From positions 1 to 5,759 of the forward strand of contig NZ_DYXM01000008.1 of assembly GCF_020742175.1 (NCBI RefSeq): a stretch of DNA of 5,759 nt, written 5' to 3'. Numbering within the stretch: position 1 is the stretch's first letter; every line of letters begins with the position of its first letter. A model generated the notes under the pieces. The model worked only from the letters and a program-made list of their open reading frames with translations. It ran no database searches and had not been told where the DNA came from. The translations under genes and the position numbers were made by a program. Positions 1 to 5,359 of the stretch are shown piece after piece. Source of the stretch: Dietzia timorensis (GTDB lineage Bacteria; Actinomycetota; Actinomycetes; Mycobacteriales; Mycobacteriaceae).

Positions 1-316
1 TGGGCGTGCCGAAGCTCAAGCCCTTCGCCGCGGCCTGCTGCACCGCGTCGACGATCTCCGGGTGCGCGTGGCCGTGAATCATCGGCCCCCAGCTCGACAC
101 GAGATCGACGTAGGTGTTGCCGTCGACGTCGGTGAGCTGCGAGCCGGCCGCCTCGCCGACGAACCGCGGCGTTCCCCCCACCGAGGCGAACGCGCGCACC
201 GGCGAGTTCACCCCACCAGGTATGACGTCGCACGCCGCCTTGAACCAGGCGGCCGACTTCTCCGTGGGCTGCAAACCAGGGGCGGAAGCGTTCTGTGCAT
301 CATGTGGCGTACTCAC
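1..316 (-). CDS. hemL: Glutamate-1-semialdehyde 2,1-aminomutase, N-terminal part (truncated by window edge)
   Basis: This enzyme converts glutamate-1-semialdehyde to 5-aminolevulinate, the last step of the C5 route to tetrapyrroles. It is a cytosolic PLP enzyme of aminotransferase class III. The 105 visible residues contain the family signature PGGVNSPVRAF (33-43), then VDGNTYVDLVSSWGPMIHGHAHP (split here as VDGNTYVDL at 64-72 and SWGPMIHGHAHP at 75-86), and they end in GLSFGTP. The PLP-binding lysine lies in the missing C-terminal part. I chose the GTG at 314-316 because family N-termini are short, but its upstream GGAAG sits only 2 nt away. An in-frame ATG at 371-373 would add 19 residues and has a weak AGGCGAG about 8 nt upstream, so it remains a real alternative. 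The gene is transcribed away from the three-gene operon. Family assignment is secure; the start is not. Confidence 0.93.
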   Translation of the reverse strand, partial: MSTPHDAQNASAPGLQPTEKSAAWFKAACDVIPGGVNSPVRAFASVGGTPRFVGEAAGSQLTDVDGNTYVDLVSSWGPMIHGHAHPEIVDAVQQAAAKGLSFGTP

Positions 317-411
317 GGCTTCCAGTGTCCCAGAAACCTCGGCGCGCGCCAGGCGCAGCCCATCGCGGCTCATGTGATCGGCTCGCCTGCGCGCCGTGCG
401 GACATGCACAA

Positions 412-439
412 AAGCGGGTCCGAGCGTTCGGACCCGCTT
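412..439 (-). terminator. Rho-independent terminator-like hairpin upstream of hemL
   Basis: The stem is 12 perfect base pairs (412-423 with 428-439; arm AAGCGGGTCCGA) around the 4-nt loop 424-427. Read on the minus strand, the hairpin is followed directly by TTTTGTG, so it would stop transcripts running toward hemL. No such U-run exists on the plus side. The nearest coding start downstream is hemL, 39 nt away (ATG 373) or 96 nt away (GTG 316), and no minus-strand protein gene lies to the right before the operon. It could be a leader attenuator for hemL or the 3' end of a small RNA. Confidence 0.6.
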
Positions 440-459
440 CGCACGTGCGCCGCTCGCGA

Positions 460-495
460 CTCTGGGAAAGCCCCCTCGCTTTCGCCCTCCCAGAG
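460..495. repeat. Inverted repeat / hairpin adjacent to the terminator-like stem
   Basis: The arms CTCTGGGA (460-467) and TCCCAGAG (488-495) are a perfect 8-bp inverted repeat. An alternative fold stacks CTCTGG/CCAGAG on an inner GAAAGC/GCTTTC helix (467-472 with 479-484 on the plus strand), leaving a C-rich apical loop and a one-sided bulge. It lies 20 nt from the 412-439 hairpin, so a minus-strand transcript would carry both in tandem. This suggests a structured RNA, but I cannot assign it to a known RNA family. Confidence 0.5.
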
Positions 496-586
496 CTCGA
501 CGACACGTGCCGGGCAAGCGATGCGCCTCTGCGGCGGTCGGACTTCGACGGCGCGCACCGGAACGGGACCTTTGCCTCTCGTGGCT

Positions 587-596
587 GGGACGTCCC
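587..596. promoter_or_regulatory. 10-bp palindrome GGGACGTCCC (copy 1)
   Basis: This perfect self-complementary decamer recurs at 5066-5075, also between genes, ahead of the lytic transglycosylase. Two exact copies, both outside genes, make a shared protein-binding site possible. It sits 271 nt from the hemL GTG and 313 nt from the operon start, so its target is unclear. The regulator is unknown, and chance in GC-rich DNA is not excluded. Confidence 0.25.
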
Positions 597-675
597 GTGA
601 GGGTAACGGCGGCGACTGGCGTCCTGTGCAGCTCGTGTCATCGGCGGCACCCTCTGTATTGCCGGCGCCCGCGAA

Positions 676-688
676 AACGTCACACGTT
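676..688. promoter_or_regulatory. Operator-like inverted repeat AACGT-CAC-ACGTT
   Basis: A 5-bp inverted repeat separated by 3 nt lies about 220 nt upstream of the operon, next to the most AT-rich part of the intergenic region (TAAATTT at 697-703 and the T-run at 713-717). Its size and symmetry fit a dimeric regulator site, but the arms are short and no -35/-10 pair could be placed around it. Confidence 0.2.
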
Positions 689-860
689 GCCCCCGCTAAA
701 TTTCGTCGCAACTTTTTCGCCCCGGCACCCATCCCCCTCCCACGGGGCTCCGAACCACGAGGCGGCGGGCGCCTGAATTGCGCCATGCAACCAGCGCGCA
801 CCGTCTGCTCGGGCGCACCGGGCACCGCGCACACCGCGGCGCCCGCACGTCCCCACTGGA

Positions 861-866
861 TATACC
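861..866 (+). promoter_or_regulatory. Possible -10 element for the three-gene operon
   Basis: TATACC stands out in very GC-rich surroundings, 44 nt before the ATG at 910, a plausible distance for a short 5' leader. The hexamer 17 nt upstream is GC-rich and does not resemble TTGACA, so recognition by the housekeeping sigma factor would need an activator or an extended -10. This is a weak call based on composition and position only. Confidence 0.25.
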
Positions 867-909
867 CGGCGCACCTGCACCGGAACACCGACAGTGAAGA
901 AAGGTTGTC

Positions 910-2052
910 ATGGACCACTCAAGCGCCCATCGCATCATCTCCGACTACAGCCCGCCGCTCGCGGATTTCCTCCGCGATACCGAGCGCGCAGAGCTTGAAC
1001 GCGCCGGATCGGAGGCGATCGACCGCTGGAAGGACTCCACGCTTCCCGGCGCCGTGGCGCCGACCGAGCTCGGCGGCGAGGGGGCGAGCCTGGACGACAT
1101 GATCACGCTGCAAAGCGTCCTGGGATATTTCTCCCCGTCCCTGGCCGCGGCGACGACCATGCACCACCTGTCGATGCTCTCGCTCGTCGACTTCGGCCAG
1201 TCCACGACCGACGAAGACGACCGGGAAACCGTGGTCGCGCTCATCTCGAGTCACGCCGTGCTCGCCTCCGCATTCTCCGAGTCGATTCCCGGCGGTTCGG
1301 TGTTCGCGCCGAACATGACCGGACGCACGGGCTCCGCGGGTGAGGACGGGGCCGAGGCCACGGTCGTGCTCGACGGGCGCAAGGCCCCGTGCAGCCTGAG
1401 CCATTCGATGGACTTCCTCATGGCCAGCTACCTCGACGAGAACGAGCGACGGGCCGTGGCGCTTGTCCCCGCGGACACCGAAGGGGTGTCGGTCACCGAT
1501 ATCTGGAACGCGCCCGTGCTCAAGGGGTCCCAGTCGGAGATGGTCGTCTTCGACCACGCGCAGGTCCCCGCGAGCCTCACGTTCCAGAACGACGACTTCG
1601 ACCCCGACGGCTCTCTGGAGAAAGCCGCCTACCAGATCTTCGGGCTCCTCATCAGCGCCGCATACCTCGGCGCCGCCCGGCGAGCCATCAACGAGCTCGA
1701 CGACGGTGGCCCGCTCGACGACACCCTCCTCGTCGAGGCGGAGGCGCGCATCGCCGCGCACACTAGCGCGCTGCGCTATGCGGCGCTGCGCCAGACGGGC
1801 GCCCGCGTCGGCGACGCCGATATCGCCGATCTGCTCCTCACCAGAACCTCGCTCAAATCGGCCCTCGCCGACGTCGTCGCGCTGTTGTCGCGGCTTCGCG
1901 GCGGGCGCCGCTACTCCTCGAACGCCGATCTCAACTACTTCATCGAGGTTCTCCACGCCTACGAGTACCACCCGCCGTCCAGGGTCGAAACGGTCAACGC
2001 GGTTCGTTCGCAGTCCACGACCGGATCGTTCTCCTACACCGACACAGAATAG
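910..2052 (+). CDS. Divergent acyl-CoA dehydrogenase family flavoprotein
   Basis: The 380 residues match the usual length of acyl-CoA dehydrogenases (FAD enzymes that form an alpha,beta double bond in acyl thioesters). The fold order is visible. The N-terminal helical part has PTELGGEGASLDD (51-63). The middle beta domain has AFSESIPGGS (121-130), a degenerate form of the family's TEPxxGSD signature, and then VLKGSQSEMVVFDHAQVP (203-220). The C-terminal helical domain follows. GGRRYSSNADLNYF (331-344) and HAYEYHPPS (349-357) occupy the place of the usual RD...IYEGT segment, so Glu352 aligns with the medium-chain enzyme's catalytic glutamate, although the following GT is replaced by YH. Related flavin oxidases or monooxygenases of the DszC type are possible. 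The start ATG has AGAAAGG 5 nt upstream. As first gene of the operon it probably modifies the acyl chain or the condensation product of the next enzyme. The substrate is unknown. Confidence 0.82.
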   Translation: MDHSSAHRIISDYSPPLADFLRDTERAELERAGSEAIDRWKDSTLPGAVAPTELGGEGASLDDMITLQSVLGYFSPSLAAATTMHHLSMLSLVDFGQSTTDEDDRETVVALISSHAVLASAFSESIPGGSVFAPNMTGRTGSAGEDGAEATVVLDGRKAPCSLSHSMDFLMASYLDENERRAVALVPADTEGVSVTDIWNAPVLKGSQSEMVVFDHAQVPASLTFQNDDFDPDGSLEKAAYQIFGLLISAAYLGAARRAINELDDGGPLDDTLLVEAEARIAAHTSALRYAALRQTGARVGDADIADLLLTRTSLKSALADVVALLSRLRGGRRYSSNADLNYFIEVLHAYEYHPPSRVETVNAVRSQSTTGSFSYTDTE

Positions 2053-2058
2053 AGGTGA
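2051..2058 (+). promoter_or_regulatory. Ribosome binding site deciding the start of the oxoamine synthase
   Basis: AGAGGTGA overlaps the TAG stop of the preceding gene and lies 5 nt before the ATG at 2064. An in-frame GTG at 2055 falls inside this motif, so the longer start would have no ribosome site of its own. I therefore place the start at 2064, three codons downstream. The overlap with the stop codon implies translational coupling. Confidence 0.65.
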
Positions 2059-2063
2059 ACTCC

Positions 2064-3260
2064 ATGCATCCCATCATTGCCTCAACGCGGCAGCACCCCG
2101 TCTACCAGCTCAAACAGCAGCTCGCCGAGACCGACCTCTCGTCGATGTACCACCGCGTGTTCTCCCGCGAGGAGATCCGCGGCAGCGAGCGCCTGTCGAT
2201 GTTCGGCTCGAATAATTACCTCGGGCTCGCCCATCACCCCGACGTCATCGCCGCATCGCGCGCCGCCACCGAGGCGCTCGGCAGCGCCACGACGGGCAGC
2301 CGCCTCCTCAACGGCACCTACGACCTCCACGCCGACCTCGACACCGCGATCGCGCGCCTCGTCGGCACCGAATCGGCGCTGAGCTTCCCCAGCGGATACC
2401 AGGCGAACGTCGGCACGATCGCCGCGCTGTTGCGGCGCGGCAACACCGCCGTCGTCGACGAGTACGTCCACGCCTCCGTGCTCGACGGCGTCAAGATGTC
2501 CGGCGCGACGCTGAAGAAATTCCGGCACAACGACGTCGACGATCTGCGCGAGACACTACGCACCACAGATGACGGCGCAGGCACGTTGATCATCGTGGAC
2601 AGCGTCTACTCGATGGAGGGTTCGCTCGCACCGCTGGCCGATATCTGCCAGACCGCCCGCGATTTCGGCGCCGCGGTGATGGTCGACGAGGCCCACGGCA
2701 TCGGCGTCTTCGGGCCCGGGGGTTCGGGCTGGGTCGCCGAATGCGGGGTGGCCGACGAGGTCGACGTGCTCATGGGCTCGCTATCCAAGGCAGTCGCCTC
2801 GACCGGCGGTTTCATCGCCGGCAGCGAGGAGCTCATCGATGTGCTGCGCTACACCGCCCGGGCGCTGATGTTCTCGACTTCGGCCACCCCCGCGACGGCC
2901 GCCGCGGCGGGCGCGTCGATCGGGATCATCGGCTCGGACGAGGGCGAGGGCCTGCGCGGCGACGTCATCCACCAGTCCACCTACCTGCGCACCGCGCTGT
3001 CCAAGGCGTTCGGCACCGAGCACGCCGATTACGCCGGGCGCGAGGTCACCCCGATCACGCCGTTCAAGATCGGCGATTCGCTGCGCGCGGCGTCGATCTC
3101 CCGGTCCCTCATCGGCGCGGGCACCTATGTCGGCGCTGCCCTCTATCCGGCGGTCCCCGAGGAAGGCGCCATCCTGCGGCTGTGCGTCACCGCCGGCACC
3201 ACGACCGACGAGATCGACAAGCTCGTCGACGACCTCGGCGAATTGGTGGGCGCGCCATGA
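2064..3260 (+). CDS. Alpha-oxoamine synthase (PLP-dependent, BioF/KBL/SPT/CqsA superfamily)
   Basis: This 398-residue cytosolic class II aminotransferase-fold enzyme would condense an amino acid with an acyl thioester, lose CO2 and yield an alpha-aminoketone. Numbered from the ATG at 2064, the markers are SNNYLGL (49-55), GSRLLNGT (78-85), FPSGYQAN (108-115), His136 in DEYVHAS (stacks on PLP), DEAHG (208-212, with Asp208 contacting the pyridine nitrogen), the Schiff-base Lys242 in GSLSKA (238-243), and Arg372 in AILRLCVTAG (carboxylate binding). All key residues are present, so it should be active. GSRLLNGT and VYSMEG are closer to serine palmitoyltransferase or autoinducer-synthase sequences, as I remember them, than to BioF, and no biotin genes are nearby. 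Amino-acid and acyl partners cannot be decided from sequence. It starts 11 nt after the preceding stop and ends inside the next gene's start (ATGA). Confidence 0.88.
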   Translation: MHPIIASTRQHPVYQLKQQLAETDLSSMYHRVFSREEIRGSERLSMFGSNNYLGLAHHPDVIAASRAATEALGSATTGSRLLNGTYDLHADLDTAIARLVGTESALSFPSGYQANVGTIAALLRRGNTAVVDEYVHASVLDGVKMSGATLKKFRHNDVDDLRETLRTTDDGAGTLIIVDSVYSMEGSLAPLADICQTARDFGAAVMVDEAHGIGVFGPGGSGWVAECGVADEVDVLMGSLSKAVASTGGFIAGSEELIDVLRYTARALMFSTSATPATAAAAGASIGIIGSDEGEGLRGDVIHQSTYLRTALSKAFGTEHADYAGREVTPITPFKIGDSLRAASISRSLIGAGTYVGAALYPAVPEEGAILRLCVTAGTTTDEIDKLVDDLGELVGAP

Positions 3261-4264
3261 TCGTCGCGCTCACCGGCGCCACCGGGGCCGTCGGCTCCGC
3301 CGTCATGCACCATCTCTCTAGGCAGGACTGGGTCGAGCAGATCGTGGTGCTCGGCAGGCGCCGGCCGGACCGGCTCCCGGGCCGTGCCCATTTCGTGCGG
3401 TGGGAGCTCGGGGATCGGTGGCCGGATGAGGCGGTTTCCGCCGCCGTGGGCCGCGGCGCCGATGTTGGCAGCGGTGTCGATGCTGGCCGCGGCGCCGATG
3501 CTGGCCGCGGCGCCGATGCTGGCAGTTGTGTCGATGCGCTCGTGCACGCCGCGTTCATCATCGAGGACACCTCACGCCAGGCCGAGGCGTTCGCCGCGAA
3601 CGTCGAGGGTTCGCTGCGCCTGATCTCCACCGCCGCCGGCGCGGGCGTCCGCCACATCACGTTCGTGTCCAGCGCCAACGCTTACGGCCTGCGTTCGGGG
3701 CCCGATCCGCTTGCCGAGTCCGAGCCCATCTCCGACGCGCCGAGCCACTTCTACCTGCACCACAAATTCCTGTGCGAGATCGCGATCCGCTCCTTCGCGC
3801 AGCTCGGGGGCGACGCAACCTTCGCCATCGCCCGCCCCTGCATGGTGGTCGGCCCGGGCGTGGCCAACTCGGCCCTATCCACCATGACGTCGGACCCGCT
3901 TATCTACCCGGCGCCGGCGCATTCGAGTTACCAGTTCATCGGGGTCGACGACGTCGCCGATGCCCTGGCCCGCATCGTGGGTTCGATGGCCGGCGGCACG
4001 TTCAACCTCGCCCCGGACGATTCGCTGACCGTCCGCGACATCGCCCGCGCCCAGGGCCACCGGGCGATCGGGGTCCCGCTGTGGCTTGCGCGGAAGGCCA
4101 GCGATCTCGGTTTCGCGACCGGGCTCACGACGTTCTCCTCGCGCTGGGTCACCTACGGCGATCCCGTGATGCGGCCGTCTCGTTCCCGCGACGTGCTCGG
4201 CTGGCGAGCGACCCGCTCGAGCCGGGAAGCACTTCGCTTGATCGCGGGCATCACTCAGGGATGA
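3257..4264 (+). CDS. NAD(P)-dependent epimerase/dehydratase family protein (extended SDR) with internal tandem repeat
   Basis: This 335-residue Rossmann-fold oxidoreductase has the nucleotide-binding TGATGAVGSAV (6-16), DALVHAAF (93-100), VSSANAYG (137-144) with the catalytic-serine region, and YLHHK (166-170) as the YxxxK catalytic pair Tyr166/Lys170. IARPCMVVGP (191-200) and FIGVDDVADAL (227-237) are typical of extended SDRs. The start overlaps the upstream stop in ATGA, with GGTGGG 6 nt before, so it is translationally coupled to the oxoamine synthase. The natural role in this setting is reduction of the aminoketone to an amino alcohol, like ketosphinganine-type reductases; that is inference. 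Residues 65-94 are five copies of a Gly/Asp-rich hexapeptide inserted just before DALVHAAF, which is unusual for this family. A longer upstream open frame exists but overlaps the synthase and has no support. Confidence 0.87.
   Translation: MIVALTGATGAVGSAVMHHLSRQDWVEQIVVLGRRRPDRLPGRAHFVRWELGDRWPDEAVSAAVGRGADVGSGVDAGRGADAGRGADAGSCVDALVHAAFIIEDTSRQAEAFAANVEGSLRLISTAAGAGVRHITFVSSANAYGLRSGPDPLAESEPISDAPSHFYLHHKFLCEIAIRSFAQLGGDATFAIARPCMVVGPGVANSALSTMTSDPLIYPAPAHSSYQFIGVDDVADALARIVGSMAGGTFNLAPDDSLTVRDIARAQGHRAIGVPLWLARKASDLGFATGLTTFSSRWVTYGDPVMRPSRSRDVLGWRATRSSREALRLIAGITQG
3449..3538 (+). repeat. Five 18-bp tandem repeats inside the SDR gene
   Basis: Five contiguous 18-nt units start at 3449, 3467, 3485, 3503 and 3521. 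Units 3 and 4 are identical (GGCCGCGGCGCCGATGCT), unit 1 differs by one base, and units 2 and 5 are more diverged and resemble each other. They encode GRGADV, GSGVDA, GRGADA, GRGADA and GSCVDA. Since 18 is a multiple of three, gain or loss of units keeps the frame. The array ends in the conserved DA of DALVHAAF, suggesting growth by slippage from that motif. The extra segment should form a flexible surface loop before a core strand. Confidence 0.92.
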
Positions 4265-4279
4265 GCCCGCGGGCGGCAG

Positions 4280-5026
4280 CTACGCCGACGTGCCGGCCGC
4301 ATAGGCCGCAGCCGCATCACGCACGTCGGCCACATACTGCTGCGAGGCGTTGTAGGCGAGCACCGCCCGCTGCCAGTTCTCGGCCTGGCTCATGTCTCCC
4401 CCGGACTCGCACAGAAGGCGCGCGGTCGCTACCGCGGCATCGTCGATCTGATGGGGATCTGCGTGCCCGTTTCCGTCGGCATCGCGCCCGTACTTGTTCC
4501 ATGATTCGGGGATGAACTGCATCGGCCCGACCGCGCGGTCGTGCTCCGCGTCCCCGTCCAGCGCCCCGCCATCGGTGTCGGGGATATCGGCGAAGCCGGG
4601 CGAACCATCGAGTGTGACGCCGATGATCGGTGGTCGCACGACGCCGTCGTCATCGACCGCCGCGCCGTGGTACCTGCCGTGCCGCGTTTCGACGTGGCCG
4701 ATCCCGGCAAGCGTCGTCCACCCGAGGTGGCACTCGGGCAGCGTCTGCCGCATCGTTTCGGCCGCGTTCGCATAAGCGGCGAGAGCGGCCTGCGGGATGT
4801 CCATCTGCTCGTGGATCGCCTGCGCCCACGGGCGCAGCTGGTCGGAGGTGCGGCCGGGGGCTGCGATATCGATCTCGGGCACAGACTCTCCGGCGTCAGG
4901 AGGAATGCCCGGCAGCACCGTCGCGGATGGCTCGCCGGAGGGACCGAACGAGCAGGAGGCCGCGGACATTGCGGCCGCGGCAAGTATCGTGCTGAGCGCC
5001 ACGCGGCGGCAGGAAGGGAGAGTCAT
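4280..5026 (-). CDS. MltB-like (family 3) lytic murein transglycosylase, probable lipoprotein
   Basis: This 248-residue exported enzyme would cleave the MurNAc-GlcNAc bond of peptidoglycan, forming 1,6-anhydroMurNAc ends. A basic N-terminus (CRR) and a hydrophobic stretch (9-23) lead to AASC with Cys25, an imperfect lipobox lacking the usual leucine, so either a lipoprotein or a cleaved secreted protein is possible. LAGIGHVETRHGRYHG (106-121) carries the catalytic Glu113 in the VETxxGR motif. AVGPMQFIPESW (165-176) and LAYNASQQYV (223-232) are family landmarks. DADGNGHAD (182-190) matches the position of the EF-hand-like calcium loop of Slt35/MltB. Cys99 and Cys206 may form a disulfide. The ATG at 5024-5026 has GGGAGG 2 nt and GGAAGG 11 nt upstream, neither at ideal spacing. 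It converges on the operon with a 15-nt gap and is probably unrelated to it. Confidence 0.9.
   Translation of the reverse strand: MTLPSCRRVALSTILAAAAMSAASCSFGPSGEPSATVLPGIPPDAGESVPEIDIAAPGRTSDQLRPWAQAIHEQMDIPQAALAAYANAAETMRQTLPECHLGWTTLAGIGHVETRHGRYHGAAVDDDGVVRPPIIGVTLDGSPGFADIPDTDGGALDGDAEHDRAVGPMQFIPESWNKYGRDADGNGHADPHQIDDAAVATARLLCESGGDMSQAENWQRAVLAYNASQQYVADVRDAAAAYAAGTSA
4284..4330. terminator. Nested inverted repeat at the convergent gene junction, possible terminator
   Basis: The 10-bp arms GCCGACGTGC (4284-4293) and GCACGTCGGC (4321-4330) are perfectly complementary. Directly inside the left arm, CGGCC (4294-4298) pairs with GGCCG (4304-4308) around a 5-nt loop, leaving a 12-nt bulge. 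It lies in the last codons of the lytic transglycosylase and 20 nt past the SDR stop, so it could end the operon's transcript. There is no U-run, so it is not a classic intrinsic terminator. Repetition of alanine codons could produce part of the symmetry by chance. Confidence 0.35.
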
Positions 5027-5065
5027 CGCCTCCCATCCTTCCCGCTCGCGAGGCTGTCGCCATCG

Positions 5066-5075
5066 GGGACGTCCC
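5066..5075. promoter_or_regulatory. 10-bp palindrome GGGACGTCCC (copy 2)
   Basis: This exact second copy of the decamer at 587-596 is centred about 45 nt upstream of the lytic transglycosylase start, where an operator would be expected. It lies in the 101-nt gap 5027-5127, which otherwise holds no recognisable promoter. That gap also shows no convincing terminator for the low-GC gene pair to its right, only a 5-bp GGGCG/CGCCC pairing with a long loop. Confidence 0.25.
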
Positions 5076-5127
5076 GGATTTCGTCGCGCATCTTCAGGGC
5101 GGAACCGGAGAACAGCGCGGCGCCCAA

Positions 5128-5334
5128 CTAATCTTGCCGATCCGCCCCTGCCATTCGATTCTTTCGAGTCTTCAAGATCGCCACCGCCGAAATCACGACG
5201 ACGGCGAGGGCGATAAAGAAGACCCAGTCATTGAACACTCCCTGAAGCACGTACAGCGCGAGAACAACGACCGCTGCGGCCACAAGAACCCACATCGACA
5301 TTCCGCCAGTCAGGGAACGAAACTTGTCATTCAT
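5128..5334 (-). CDS. Small two-helix membrane protein, possible immunity protein
   Basis: This 68-residue protein is not recognised as a named family. It has a short charged N-terminus (MNDKFR), a first membrane segment at about 13-31, a short loop with FND, a second segment at about 37-55, and a basic tail (KTRKNR) that ends in an acidic stretch. The positive tail suggests both ends face the cytoplasm. AAGGAG at 5345-5350 lies 10 nt before the ATG, a strong ribosome site that supports translation. It follows the upstream gene by 25 nt on the same strand, so the two are probably cotranscribed. Its base composition is lower in GC than the genes to the left. Small two-helix proteins directly behind a bacteriocin-like gene are often immunity proteins; that role is inference. 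Confidence 0.68.
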   Translation of the reverse strand: MNDKFRSLTGGMSMWVLVAAAVVVLALYVLQGVFNDWVFFIALAVVVISAVAILKTRKNRMAGADRQD

Positions 5335-5359
5335 CTTTCGCTCACTCCTTACCCGCTAC

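Larger units (their letters stand above)
317..909. other. 593-nt non-coding region between divergent hemL and the three-gene operon
   Basis: Several open frames cross this stretch on both strands, but none has a credible protein sequence, codon pattern or ribosome site. They look like chance frames in GC-rich DNA. The region holds a 12-bp hairpin with a U-run on the minus strand (412-439), an 8-bp hairpin (460-495), the palindrome GGGACGTCCC (587-596), the inverted repeat AACGT-CAC-ACGTT (676-688), and the octamer GCGCACCG at 553, 796 and 813. A weak AT-rich -10 candidate lies at 861-866. The length suggests separate promoters, and possibly a small RNA or leader, rather than a minimal divergent promoter. 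I saw no convincing -35/-10 pair on either strand. Confidence 0.7.

Noticed and set aside
460..495. The C-rich loop hairpin as part of an actinobacterial 6C RNA
   Set aside because: That family needs two hairpins, each with at least six cytosines in the loop. Here the C-run has five and the neighbouring hairpin has a GCGT-type loop.
741..765. A tRNA T-arm-like GGTTCGGAGCC on the minus strand
   Set aside because: The flanking bases cannot form a T-stem, acceptor stem or anticodon arm, so there is no cloverleaf.
796..820. Direct octamer repeats GCGCACCG (553, 796, 813) as an iteron or operator
   Set aside because: The repeats are short, GC-rich and irregularly spaced, so they are likely a result of base composition. 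They are noted in the intergenic entry only.
370..918. Long open frames on both strands across the 317-909 region (for example a 182-codon minus frame and a plus frame from 62 to 1102)
   Set aside because: They are rich in Arg, Pro, Ala and Gly with no domain pattern. They overlap hemL or the flavoprotein start, span strong hairpins and lack good ribosome sites. They fit chance open frames in GC-rich DNA.
919..1971. A 350-codon antisense frame opposite the flavoprotein gene
   Set aside because: It is a shadow of the codon bias of the real gene. Its protein is low in complexity, while the plus-strand protein matches a known fold and has a ribosome site.
2055..3260. Oxoamine synthase as BioF, KBL or 5-aminolevulinate synthase, the last suggested by the neighbouring hemL
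   Set aside because: There are no biotin or threonine-catabolism genes nearby. hemL already indicates the C5 route to aminolevulinate, and the coupled flavoprotein and SDR fit none of these roles. A specific name is not supported by what I can see.
2741..4264. A longer 507-codon version of the SDR
   Set aside because: The first 172 codons overlap the oxoamine synthase in another frame and encode Arg-rich nonsense. The Rossmann motif starts only 6 residues after the ATG at 3257, which overlaps the stop as ATGA.
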